DNA of 64,000 nt from Diplonema japonicum (lineage: Eukaryota; Euglenozoa; Diplonemea; Diplonemida; Diplonemidae): positions 127,001 to 191,000 of the forward strand of contig OZ025733.1 of NCBI GenBank assembly GCA_964019335.1, given 5' to 3'. Each line of letters starts with the position of its first letter. Position 1 is the stretch's first letter. This document shows positions 9,699 to 20,076 of this stretch, one piece after another. Below the pieces are notes generated by a model. The model was not told the DNA's origin, made no database searches, and was given only the letters and a program-made list of their open reading frames with translations. The position numbers were made by a program, and so were the translations under genes.

Positions 9699-10670
9699 AT
9701 GTCAGCCCCAGAACCCGAGAACAACGGTGACCCTGTTCAAGAGGAGGAACAATTGGAGCCAGAACCGTCGCCTACAAGCGAGGCGGGGACCGAGGAGGAA
9801 CTTGCTCCTGAAGAATGCGATTTCAGCGGATGGACGGGCGAAGGGGTACCCTGGACAAGCAGACCAGGGAGGTTTGCGCGGTACAAGGGTAGTGTGAACA
9901 TCAACGACTTACCGAATATGGCATGTGCCGAAGGGCACCACAGCACCTGGCGGCTGAGATCGAAGGGATACTCCAAAACAAAAAAAAAAAACGTCTCTCA
10001 CCCACAGCTGTACTCTTTCGTAGGCTGCGAACTGGTCAGCTCTGCGAATCCTTTTTTGAACACCGCCCAAAAGGGTAAGCTTCCCCCACCCCCCTCCTTC
10101 CCAACAAATGGCCTGCCCCACACCATAGTTAACCTCCTCCAACTGCCAAAATGCGAAAAACCAGGTTTATTTGGCCAGGCATTAACCGGTAAAACGGTAA
10201 CAGCAGTTGTAATTTACCAATTAAGACAGGATTGGGCTGAACGGTCCGCTGACGACTCTGAAGATGGAGAAAAATACCCTCAGGTTGACCTTCTGAGGAG
10301 GTTTATTCAGAATCTGGACGCAAGCCCACGGAAGATTGCTGAAGACCCGTTCCTGGGCAGGTTCAAGCTCTTGGTAAAATCAGATGCCGGTGTTCCAACA
10401 AGCTTTTCGAAGTTCAACGGCAAGCCTGTCCTGGTCACGGGGTCCGGTCAGTTCTCTCTTGACTCAGGGGTTTTGGAAATTGGAGTAAACATGCGGGCCT
10501 GGGCCTACCCTGCGAGGTTGGCGCTTTACAGCAACTGGAACAAGCTTGAAAACTACCGGCTCCACGTCGGGATTTGCATTGAGGGCCGTGGAGACGAAGA
10601 ACTACCTGAGGCGCTCCTTGGTTGTTGTATGCTTACTGCGCCTTCTGTAGATTCCGCGCCCCCGCTGTGA
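9699..10670 (+). CDS. EDR2_C (DUF1336) domain protein
   Basis: 323 residues from the ATG at 9699, which directly follows a long A-run; upstream codons in frame are homopolymer translation. The N-terminal 40 residues are acidic and disordered. Residues about 40-312 match the EDR2 C-terminal domain: FSGWTGEG near the start, LRSKGYSKTKKKNV then LYSFVGCELV, a VNLLQLP strand, RFKLLVKSD, the VLEIGVNM strand and the closing EELPEALLGCCML. Family members, including plant EDR2-like proteins, bind lipids or act at membranes; here no START or PH domain precedes it, so this is the stand-alone form. No signal peptide or membrane span. The likely role, inferred from family, is lipid binding at an internal membrane. 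Confidence 0.85.
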   Translation: MSAPEPENNGDPVQEEEQLEPEPSPTSEAGTEEELAPEECDFSGWTGEGVPWTSRPGRFARYKGSVNINDLPNMACAEGHHSTWRLRSKGYSKTKKKNVSHPQLYSFVGCELVSSANPFLNTAQKGKLPPPPSFPTNGLPHTIVNLLQLPKCEKPGLFGQALTGKTVTAVVIYQLRQDWAERSADDSEDGEKYPQVDLLRRFIQNLDASPRKIAEDPFLGRFKLLVKSDAGVPTSFSKFNGKPVLVTGSGQFSLDSGVLEIGVNMRAWAYPARLALYSNWNKLENYRLHVGICIEGRGDEELPEALLGCCMLTAPSVDSAPPL

Positions 10671-10701
10671 AAGATTTTTTTTTTTTTTTTTTTAGTGTCA
10701 C

Positions 10702-10730
<29 letters not shown>

Positions 10731-10732
<2 letters not shown>

Positions 10733-11012
10733 TCCCCACCTGTCATGGGTGGGGATCGGTACCATTCGGATGTGAATTTGGTATCGATGTTTGTGGGACC
10801 CACCCATTATCTTCACACCCCCCCCCCCCCTATATCCCTTTACCAACTGCAATTTTTTGTAGAGGTATGAGGGTAGTAGGAGAGGGGTGAGAGGGGGGGG
10901 GGGGGGTACCGCATATATCGACCCCCCCCCCCCCCCTCCGGATTGGGGGGTCATGCGCAATATAGGGAGGGGGGTCCGAGAGGGGTCCCCTCCCTATAGT
11001 GGGGCATGACCT
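10731..11012. repeat. Pair of inverted repeats
   Basis: GATCCCCACC (10731-10740) and GGTGGGGATC (10748-10757) form a perfect 10-bp stem. A second stem pairs the arm starting GGTCATGCGCAATATAGGG (10949-10972) with the arm ending CTATAGTGGGGCATGACC (10987-11012); its inner 12 bp (TATAGGGAGGGG) are perfect. Confidence 0.75.
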
Positions 11013-11067
11013 ATGAAAGAGTCCATCAGGGTTGGACCTAGTAGGCAATCATTTTATGACCGACATA

Positions 11068-11118
11068 AAGGGCGCCGCCAACACCGGCCTCCTTTAACTC
11101 ATTTTTTTTTTTTTTTTT
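11068..11118. repeat. Orphan tail of SINE-like element
   Basis: GGGCGCCGCCAACACCGGCC followed by TCCTTTAACTCAT and a T-run. The same tail ends the element copies at 26676-26963 and, diverged, 31268-31605, and recurs near 57324. Only the tail is present here. Confidence 0.75.
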
Positions 11119-11396
11119 CGCTTTGAATTTTTTGATGTTAAAACGAGTTCAAAAAACCCCGTCCCCCTGCAAAAAGAAGGGGAAAAGAAAATGAGGACAA
11201 CCCTACATTTGTCATTCTGGTTTTCCTGCTGCTTTAAAAGGCCCGGTTTGGGTGAAAAAAAAAAAGTATAAATGAGAAGAAAAAGAAAAAAAAAAAGAAA
11301 TAAAAAACTCAAGTATAATAAAGGTTTTCGGATTGACAAATATCTGAGTTATGTTGCTTTGTCAGGCCGGGAAATTGGTTCTCGGGGGAGCATGGT

Positions 11397-11443
<47 letters not shown>

Positions 11444-12248
11444 CCTCTGTAATTATGTTCTTATGTTTCTTTTCTTTTGAGTTCGTGAGTTTTGAATTTT
11501 ATTTTTTATCTCCGCAAAGGGGGGGGGGGGGAAGAGAAAAGTGTCCGGTGCCTCTCTGCTTACGTTGGGTTTTTTTATCATTTTTCTACCCCCTCCCCCT
11601 TCTTTTCGTTTTTTTTTTGCAACCACACCATTAGATCTATGTGTTTTCTTTTCTTTTTTTGTTTTAACAAATGTTACTCGAGACTAAAAACTAGTGTGAT
11701 GGCAGCGTAATGAGCTATTTTATTAGGTAAAATTCCGCTCGTGCGCACGTACAAATGAAGCGCTATCCTAGTTTTTTTTTTTTTTTTTTTTTTGTTTTCT
11801 CTCCTCCTTTTTTTGGGAGAGGGTGTGACAAGGGGAAAAAAAAAAAAAAAATAGGTGTATATATCACACATACCTCCGTTAGTCCCCTTTTTTTTTCTTT
11901 TGTTCTCATCTAATCTTTTTTTCATTCTTCCCATGTATAGGGCTCCTATATATTCACACATTGTTTAGTTTTCTTTTTTTTCCTTTTTTTTATTTTATTT
12001 CCCCCAAACTCACCCTTTCATTCTCGCCTTTTTTATTTATTTATTTATTTATTTACTTTCATTTCAAACCCCCCCCCCCCCCCCCCCCTCCTTGTTTTCC
12101 TCTTTTTTATCCCCCTCCCCAATTATTCAATCAAAAAAAAAAACACAAAAAAGAAAAACACAAGAAAGGAGAAACGAAGGGGGGCGGGGGGGGTGGGTTT
12201 CCCCCAACGCTCCTTCAGAAGGGAAAAAAAAAAGAAAAAAAAAAGGGA

Positions 12249-15200
12249 ATGCCAACAGTACAAGCACGATGTGGATGCGGGTACCTACACCCCGTGAGAT
12301 TGAGCAAAACAAGAGAGGACACACAGTCCCCACACAGAACCTACGGCGGGGTGTTATTTGCAGAAGAACACAAGGTCTCTCTTGACACAGTGGCAGACAT
12401 AAGCGAGAAGCTCAACCTGAGGGAGAAAGAACTTGATGCGGCCTTCGCCGTCATAAAGCAGTATGAGGAACTCGAGACCCGACGGCGGGAGGAAACCAAC
12501 GAGAAGGAACAACTCGCAAAAGATAAAGACAACGAACTAGAACTCCTACGAGAGGAGCTCGGTGAAGTCCGCGAAGTTCTCAGACAAACGGAGGGCGAAC
12601 GGGTCAGCTTTGAAAAGCAAACCATCGACACCACCGCAAAACTGGAGATACTAAAACTTGCTGAGATGAAATCTGTCGCCAGCATGCGCCAGCTCGGCGA
12701 AACGGCCACCAAACACGAAGACATGAAACGCCTCGCAGCAGAGTCGCAAGCCAAACTAGCAAGCGTAACTGAACAACTTCACAAAACCCAGCTTCAACTG
12801 CAAGTCAACAACAGCACCGCCGTTCAAGAAAACACCTCTTTAAAACAGAAAGTCGCCGATTTTCACGAACGCCTTGCTTACGCAGACGCACTGAAGCAAG
12901 AGCATGTCCGCCTTACCGAAGCGTACAAGGATCTTGACATTCAGCACATGTCCGCCGTTCGCGAGCTTCAGACATCGCACCAGCTCGTAGCTGACCTTCG
13001 TAAGGCCGCCGAAGACGCTGCTTTTAAACAACAAGAATTGACAGAAACGCTTGAAATGGTCGCGCCTGTTCAGTCTGAGTTCCAGGAGCGTATTAAGCGG
13101 TTGGGCGATGCTTCCGTCGTCGCGCAGCAGGCCGTCGCCGAGAAAGAGACGGAATTAACGTCTCTCAGGGAGCAGCTTGCCTCCGCCACATATACCGTGA
13201 CTGCCTTGAACAGCTCTGGGGAGGCGAACACCCTCCGTGCTTCGCTTGCTGAAAAGGAAGATGAAATCGTTGAGTTGACCGCCTTAACAGCCTCGCTCCG
13301 TTCGGACCTCTCGAAGATCGACAAGAAGCGTACCAACAGCGCTGTTCAGCAAGACGCCATCGACGAGTTCACCGCAAGGGTCAAGGTCGACTTACAACAG
13401 TGGATGCCCGAGGACACAGCTGACGAACACGCTGCAATCATCATCGCTCTCAACAGATGCAAGAGGGCGGCCGCAGCGGACCGAGCACAGCACGAGGACC
13501 TAGAAGACGAGCTCCGCACACAACAAGACAAGGCTCGCGACGCCCAAGATAAAAACCGCGAGCTGCAAGACAAAACGAGAGATCTACAAGACAAGCTAAA
13601 CACGGCGACGCACGATGAAGCATCAAAGGGTGTTCTGCAGTCTATCTACCAAAAGCTAGCTGAATTGCCCGGCGGCGTGGTACCGTCGTCCCCCAAGCAC
13701 TCCGCGTCCGAACCCGCAGTGATGCCGCTCATCGAGCGTCTCATGACGGACGCAAGTGAAACGAAGGTGCAGCTTGCGGCACTGAACGAGCAGTACAACC
13801 AACTGCAGGACAAACATTCACTGAAGGAGAAGGAATACGCCGAGGTCGATGCGGACCGGAAGGGCATGAAGACGAACTACGAGGCTGCACTGAACGAGAT
13901 CGACGCCTTGCAGAGCCAGCTGCAGGACATCACAGCACTGTCGATTGACACACAGGAGAGAACGGAGCTCATCAAACTGCGCGGCGAAGCAGAGGTGCTC
14001 ACAGGCGACAGGCACATGCTGCAAGAAGCCATGGACACCAGAGACGCTCAGCTCCGTGCGGCTGAACGGGACCTTGCGATGCTTCGCAGCGAGCTTGCGG
14101 AGGTCAACGATAAGAATTCCGAATTGAACACGAGCTTGAACCTGACACGGGACGACTTTGATAAGCTGACCCTGCGCGAGAAGATGGCACGGGAACATGC
14201 TGCAAAGGTGGAGCGTGAAGCAGAAGAGTCCCACGACAGCATAGGGCTGCTGATGCTGCAGTTATCGAACTCAGAGAAACAGGAAAGCGTCATGAGATCC
14301 CTGCTCGACGAGAAGGATGACAAGCTCACACGCCTCAAGAATTCTATCATCGGCGGGACATCCAACGCTGACCAATCTCCAGTGACACTCAAGCTCGAGG
14401 CTGTCGAACAAGCCTTGACACAGCTCCAAGAACAACGAGAAGACGGTGCCAGAAGGCTTGAGACAGAATTGGCGACTCTCAAATCTGAACGTGACGCTTG
14501 GGCCGACCGTGCGAAGTTCTCCGAGCAGGAGGTCGACATGCTGCAGAACAAGCTGCAGTCCGTGCAGAGCATGCCCTTGGACGCAGTGTCCTTGAGCAGA
14601 TCGTCCCCCATGTCCTCCCCTGTAAGGGGGAGGGAGCTGGGGAGAGACCTCACGATGCAGGGCACACCAGTTCTTCTCGATGACCTTGTCATGTCACCGG
14701 AGATGGCAAGCCTCAAAGAACAGCTGACCCACGCCGAGCGTGCTGCTGACGCTGCTCGACAGGCCAGAGACGCTGCGGAGATAGAGCATAGACGCCTTCC
14801 TAGCACGCACCCTATCATACAACAGTTGCAAGAAGCGGAGGACCGTGTGGAGAGGATCGCGAACACTATACGAAGGAAGTCGGACCTTGAGGCTGCCGTG
14901 GCGAAGGGGCATAGCCCGTCGATCGCGACGAAGATGGGGACCCTTGAACAGCGGTTGAAGGGAAGGAACAGCTCGTACAACGAATTACTGTTGGAGAACG
15001 AAGAGCTCAAGAGACAGCTAGCAGCGGCACAACAAGAAGCAGAAGACGCCGCCGTGCGTGTCGTAGTCGCAGCAGAGGAACCGAACGATGAAAAGATCGC
15101 CGAGCTGACAGATGTCATCGAACAGAAGGGAGTTGTGATCTCCTCGCTTCGCATGGAAATCGCAAGGCGCGACGCGGTGACGGCGGAAGCGGAACGGAAG

Positions 15201-16887
15201 GACGCCGAGAAACAACAACAGTTCAACGACATCGGCGCGGAGAGGGAGGGGTTGGAACTGCAGACAGGTTTATTGAAAAAGCAAGTCGAGAAGTTAACAA
15301 GCGAAGTGAAGGAAAAAGAAGGCATTGTTCAACAACTCCACGCGGCACTGAAAAACACCTCCGAAATGACACCGCAAGCCGTGAAGGATATGGATGTAAA
15401 AATGGTGGAATTGGAGGCGGAAAACGAAATGCTTCACGAGCAGCTTGCCGAGGTGAGAACGTCGAAGATAAGAGGCTCACCGTTACCACCCACACCCACC
15501 CCGTCAAACTCTTCAAGAGAAATTGAAAATCTCAAATCCCAAAACAACGATCTTCAGAGCGAATACAACGCGCTTCTAAACGACGTGGCACAACTTAAAG
15601 ATGTTGTGACAGACCTCCACGGGTCGATCATGGACGAACAAGAAGGCAACGACACCATCACGGGAAAACTACGCGACACAGAAGCTCAGCTCGAGTCCGA
15701 GCTGAAGAGCAAGGTGGCCGTTCAGAAAACCATTCAAATTCTACAAGAACAGAACATTATACAACAAACCCAGCTCGCGCAACGAGGTGCCTCGCAACGA
15801 CACAAACAAGAGATTCAAGCCGATGTCAACGAACTCCAAAGCCAGTACGAAGAAGCCATAACAAGAACCCACCAAATGGAGAAGGAATACGAAGCCGGCG
15901 TGAACTTCTTCGTTACAAGCAAAACCTTTGACGCTGAGGTAGCGGACAAGGTTGTCCGCGCTATCACGAACAACAACAGGGAGCTAGAAAAAGAAGAGGT
16001 GCACGACATGTTAAAGGCCATTCTGTGCTCCGACAGACTTGACGACCACCCCGCTCTGGACCCCCGTATAGAATCCGCCTTGAAACAACTCGAATCAGAG
16101 GTTTTAACACTGATTGCAGAGTGCGATTCGAGACGGCCTCCCTTCGCTCGTTCCGACAGGATCCCGTTGGTCAAACGGCTTTCAATCCATATTGATGGAT
16201 TGCTCGCGGATGTTGGTATGGCTGCGTCTGGTGTTCCTGTCGGCGAGGCAACGAAGATCCAAGCTCTGCTTTCACAAGAAACATCGAGACGACGAGACGC
16301 TGAGGCCAAGAGTTTCAAACTGCAGCAAGAGATCGCTCGGTCAAAGAACAGGCTGTCCAAAGAACACGAAATGCAACGCGACATCCGGGATATGAAACAG
16401 ATCATCGAAGAGCTCCGTCTGGACAATCGAAACCTGCGTGCGAAGATGCAAGACGAAGTGCACGAGAAGCAGACTTCCGATCTGCGGATGAAGATCAAAG
16501 AGAACAACAGCGTGCGGGCGAAGCGGAGGATCAAGGATTTGGAGGGCAAGGTGAAAAACTCCGAATTGGAACGTCAGGAGCTAGAACGGGTGGTGAGCGA
16601 AACACTGTTAACGGGCGACAGAATGGTATGAAGGAGGGGGAAAAAAGAGAGAAAAAAAACCTGTCAGGACCGGGTCGAGCGCCGCACGCAAGCCTCGTCT
16701 CGTGCGTCGTCGCGGCAGGTGTCGCCTCTTTTATCTGTGCAAAGCCGGTCCCCGCGACCAACGCCGCAAAGCAGCCCTTCAAGATCTAGGTATGGAAAGG
16801 GGGTTAAATAGGTGAACTGGAAAAAAAAATTTTTTTTTCCCATAAAACAGATTTATGCTTGAACAAGAAGCCTGGGATACCTATTAA
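12249..16887 (+). CDS. Long coiled-coil protein, spliced
   Basis: Proposed exons 12249-16625, 16668-16789 and 16851-16887, about 1,511 residues. The start has a CGCGYLHP segment; nearly all the rest is heptad-rich coiled coil (EKLNLREKELDAAFAVIKQY and on), with short non-coiled Pro/Ser breaks such as SPLPPTPTPSN. The contiguous frame stops at 16629 inside a GTATGA...CTGTCAG intron; removing 42 nt restores a Ser/Arg-rich frame (RTQASSRASSRQVSPLL). Without a second intron that frame ends at 16811; splicing GTATGG...ACAG (16790-16850) instead gives a short acidic end. Such proteins serve as cytoskeletal, Golgi or flagellar scaffolds; which applies cannot be told. A neighbouring gene also encodes a coiled coil. 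Confidence 0.8.
16626..16667 (+). other. Intron, 42 nt
   Basis: GTATGA donor and CTGTCAG acceptor, phase 0, purine-rich with A- and G-runs. It contains the stop of the unspliced frame; its removal joins two good coding frames. Confidence 0.75.
16790..16850 (+). other. Probable intron, 61 nt
   Basis: GTATGG donor (as in the third glucan-synthase intron) and AAAACAG acceptor. Splicing gives a terminal exon of 37 nt ending at TAA 16885-16887. The alternative is read-through to TAG at 16809-16811. Confidence 0.5.
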
Positions 16888-17202
16888 TTTTCTTTTTTTC
16901 TGTTTCCAGTTTTTTTTTTTTGTACATCCCCCCCCCCCCCCCCAGGCATGTAACACGGTCTTTTTTTGTTGTTGTGTGCATCTTATATCACCCACAAGTA
17001 TCTCATTCCATTTTTTTTATAGTCTGTTCTGCTTCTTGTAGTGATTATGTTCATCACCTCTGCATTGCCCCCCCCCCCCCCCTTTGTTTATGTATCTGTA
17101 TTTAGTGTAGCCTTTGTTTTTCTTACTGTTACTATTTTTTTTTTCTTCCATGATGCCACACCATAACCGCACTCACGCTGCAGGCTAACTTCAAAAGTGA
17201 AG
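16888..17202. other. Intergenic, pyrimidine-rich
   Basis: T- and C-runs (16910-16943, 17070-17083, 17137-17150) lead to an AG at 17182-17183. Nothing else is seen. Confidence 0.6.
17182..17183 (+). promoter_or_regulatory. Predicted spliced-leader acceptor
   Basis: The AG of ACGCTGCAG follows a T-tract and lies 20 nt upstream of the ATG at 17203. It is predicted from position only. Confidence 0.45.
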
Positions 17203-18888
17203 ATGTCCATCCCGCGGTCTCCCAGCGTGCTGAGCCCTGCAGTCACGCCCATGAAGTACTCCCCCATGTCCTACGCTACTCCCGAGAAGTACGCCCATGT
17301 GACCCCGCAGAGGCCTGCGTCACCTGCGGCTGCTGTGTTGTCTCCCACACCTCACTCCCCTGTGCCGGTTATCCCTATGGCTTCTCCTCCGCCTGTGGTG
17401 TACCCCTCCTCCCCGACTGTTCACTCTCCTGCTCCTTACGTGAGTCCTCTCAAGGCTAGGCTTTCTGCGAGCCCAGTGAGGGAGGCCACCATCCTGAGTT
17501 CAGCGGACCGTGTCACACAGCTTGCCAACGCCACCACTGAGGCCACCTACAAGGAGGAACTGACTGCCAGCAGGCTTGCCGCAGCCCGTGCCCGTGCTAG
17601 CGTGCAAGAGCTCACCGCGAACAACCTGCAAAAGGAGAGCACCGTGCAGCACCTGAACAGCGAGAAACAACGCCAGACGGCGCATGCGGCAAGGAGACAG
17701 GTCGACACCGCCGCCCAGCAGGCGGATCTGTCACGCTACAAGTCCCTCAAGGCAGAGAAGAAGATGATCGATGCCGAATCCAAGCGTCTGAGGGAGGAGG
17801 CCAGGGTCGCAAAGCTCGAACACGAAGCCGCTGCCACAAAGGCAAACGTCGACTTCTCCCACCAGAACCTCGCCGCCAGCGAAATGGCGCATGTGGCGGC
17901 ACGTGCGTCCGTGTCGCAGTCGCGCTCCAGCGTCGGTGTTGTCAAGCGTTCCATCTCCGCATCGCGTGACCGTAAGGACCGTGCCGAGGCCCTCCTGCGC
18001 GAGTCGTACGGTGCTGTCAACCAGGTGTCCACGGACGTGGCGATGTATTCCGACGAGCTGCTGCTGGCGGCGGAGCAGGAGCGTGCCTCTGCACTCCGGA
18101 AGGAGGCCGCTCTCAATGTCGAGAACATGGCGAGCACGTACCTCGCGCACCACGCTGACCCGTACTCCCCAGTCCGCGTCAGGGACGTCGAGCAGGCGGC
18201 CGCTGACATCGAAGCTGCCAGGTACGCAGACCACGCGGCGACCTCGTCGATTCAGGAGGCAAGACTGCGGACATCAATGGCGTCGGGGAAGCTGAGAGGC
18301 GCGGAGAGCAGGCTGCTGGGAGCTGACGCAAAGGCGAGAGTTTCAGATGCGCACTTCAGAGAAGCAGCGCTGAATATGGAGGTTGGAAAGCAAAGGCTCA
18401 TTGAGGGGACCACGCAGCTGGAGAGGGCCAGGCTGCTGGAGAGAGAATCTAAACTGTGCGCTCTGAGGTCGAAAGAGCAGGTTGTGCTGAACGCGCAGAA
18501 TCTGGCAAAGAAAAGGGCAGTCCTGCGTCGTGCGAAGGAGAAGCTCACGGAGTCCAAGGAAATTGCAGGCACAAAGAGGAAAGAAGCCAACAGACAGCTG
18601 GCCTCTGCGAACGTAGCAGACAAGGTCTTCGCAGCACGTCTAGAGAAGGAGAGGCAAGCACGCATTGAGGCTGAAGAAGCAGCCGTCAGGGCGCACACTG
18701 CAGTTGCTGCTCTGACAGAGACACAAGTTGGGCTTGCCTACGCAAAGCGGGAGGAAGAAGATGCTGCGGTTCAGCACAGCCACGCATGCCAAGAGACTGA
18801 TGTCTGCAGGCGTGAGATGCTCAATGAAGTTCACACCCTGCAAACTCTCGAGTCCACTGACTCTTATTTGAGGCCTTTGTCAGGATGA
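17203..18888 (+). CDS. Ala-rich coiled-coil protein, Pro/Ser head
   Basis: 561 residues from the ATG at 17203. Residues 1-95 are a Pro/Ser head with repeated SP motifs (SPSVLSPAV, SPVPVIPMASPP) that would suit proline-directed phosphorylation. Residues about 100-545 are an almost unbroken Ala/Arg/Glu-rich helix (SRLAAARARASVQELTAN, RLREEARVAKLEHEAAATKA), with HADPYSPVRVRD near 328 as the main break. No signal peptide or membrane span. The build resembles filament-forming cytoskeletal proteins (SF-assemblin- or articulin-like in architecture only). It follows another long coiled-coil gene, which fits a structural role, though the two need not work together. Codon use is more GC-rich than in the preceding gene. 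Confidence 0.85.
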   Translation: MSIPRSPSVLSPAVTPMKYSPMSYATPEKYAHVTPQRPASPAAAVLSPTPHSPVPVIPMASPPPVVYPSSPTVHSPAPYVSPLKARLSASPVREATILSSADRVTQLANATTEATYKEELTASRLAAARARASVQELTANNLQKESTVQHLNSEKQRQTAHAARRQVDTAAQQADLSRYKSLKAEKKMIDAESKRLREEARVAKLEHEAAATKANVDFSHQNLAASEMAHVAARASVSQSRSSVGVVKRSISASRDRKDRAEALLRESYGAVNQVSTDVAMYSDELLLAAEQERASALRKEAALNVENMASTYLAHHADPYSPVRVRDVEQAAADIEAARYADHAATSSIQEARLRTSMASGKLRGAESRLLGADAKARVSDAHFREAALNMEVGKQRLIEGTTQLERARLLERESKLCALRSKEQVVLNAQNLAKKRAVLRRAKEKLTESKEIAGTKRKEANRQLASANVADKVFAARLEKERQARIEAEEAAVRAHTAVAALTETQVGLAYAKREEEDAAVQHSHACQETDVCRREMLNEVHTLQTLESTDSYLRPLSG

Positions 18889-18903
18889 TAGGATTAAAAA
18901 TCA

Positions 18904-18948
<45 letters not shown>

Positions 18949-18949
18949 A
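18904..18949. repeat. (TGT)n microsatellite
   Basis: About 15 perfect trinucleotide units directly downstream of the coiled-coil gene. Confidence 0.95.
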
Positions 18950-19063
18950 TTCACTCGCCCCCCCACCCCACCCTCCTCGTTTTCTCTCCTTGTATTCACT
19001 GTACCTCCTTCAACGTTGTTGTTTTTCTGTTTTTTTTTTCTTGTTTTTTTTTTTTTTGGTTGT

Positions 19064-19108
19064 TGAGCATCTGCACACTGAAGATTTTTTATCGAGTTTT
19101 TTTTCCCA
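19064..19108. repeat. Short repeat, TTATCGAG tail, copy 2
   Basis: TTGAGCATCTGCACACTGAA then TTTATCGAG and a T-run; related to 7078-7118 and 57393-57430. Confidence 0.6.
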
Positions 19109-20076
19109 AAGAAAACCCCCTTAAGTTCGCCCCCCCCCCCCCCCCCCCTTTCCTTTTTTTCCCTGCCAATGAACCCTATGATGGCAAAAAAAAAAATAGT
19201 ATAGCAAGAGCTTTTTTTTAAAAAAAAAGAAGAAAAGGATTCACTTTTTTTATTTTTTTTAAAATTGTATGTACTTCCCTTGTCTATTTTCTTCTTCTTC
19301 TTCTTCTCTAAATATTTTCTTTTCTTTCTTTTAAATCCTCCTTTACCCCCTCCCCCTGTTCTGTTTGTTGTTGTTGGCATTCCCCTCCCTCTCCCTTCTT
19401 TTTTATTCTTCGTTTTTTCTCATAAGATTAGCGGTCGGGGAGGGGGGGGGAGAACGAGACAAGAGAAAGAACGAAGAAATGCACGGTCCTATGCCCTATA
19501 GTTTCGAGAAAATTTCAAAAAAGATTTTCCATACACCCCAACAATTGCCAAGAGCCGTGTATACCCCCAACACCCCCGTCGGGAAAGAAGAGATCATCTT
19601 TAAGGGAAAATAGGGGTGAATCGTCCCCATATTCCCACCAGGAGCCTTTTTCTTGTTACTTCGGAACCGCATGCGGGCAAAAAAAGATTTTTTTTTTTCG
19701 ATTTCGTCGTTTAAGGGCAAATAAAATGCCAACCACCAGAGAAACCACTCAATCCGATGTTGTTTTTTAATACCCAGAATCCCGTTTTTTCACCCTTTTA
19801 TAGGCTGTTAGACACGTTCTTTGGCAAAAACTGGAAAAAAAAAAAAAAAAAAAAAAAGTGACTTTATCGACCATATGACCCTCCCCTATCCCCCCCCTCC
19901 TGACCCATTCTTGTTATTTTTGTTAAGGTGCTCTCAATTTTTTTTTTTCCCCCTTTTCTTTTTTCTTACCACCCCCCCCCCCCCCTCCCCCTTCCACTTA
20001 AACATTCTTCAAAAGAAAAAGGGAGTTGGGGAGAGAGAGAGGGAGGGGGAGAAGAGAAAAAAAAAAAAAAAAAAAC

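Larger units (their letters stand above)
10671..12248. other. Intergenic with foldbacks and homopolymer runs
   Basis: No gene is supported. T-runs follow the stop. Two inverted repeats lie at 10731-10757 and 10949-11012, a shared element tail at 11068-11101, long T-runs at about 11397-11441 and 11770-11793, a TTTA microsatellite at about 12034-12056, a C-run at 12070-12088, then an A/G-rich leader before the ATG at 12249. Confidence 0.6.
18889..20076. other. Intergenic with GTT microsatellite
   Basis: No gene is supported. It holds the GTT repeat at 18904-18949, a TTATCGAG-type repeat near 19064, a C-run at 19130-19148, a non-homopolymeric stretch at 19490-19680 that I cannot assign, and a G/A-rich leader ending in an A-run directly before the ATG at 20077. 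Confidence 0.6.

Noticed and set aside
11961-12248. N-terminal extension of the coiled-coil gene
   Set aside because: Translates T-, C- and A-runs into Phe/Pro/Lys stretches; the ATG at 12249 is the first credible start.
14048-15325. 425-codon minus-strand open frame
   Set aside because: Ser-rich shadow of the coiled-coil gene; no sensible motif.
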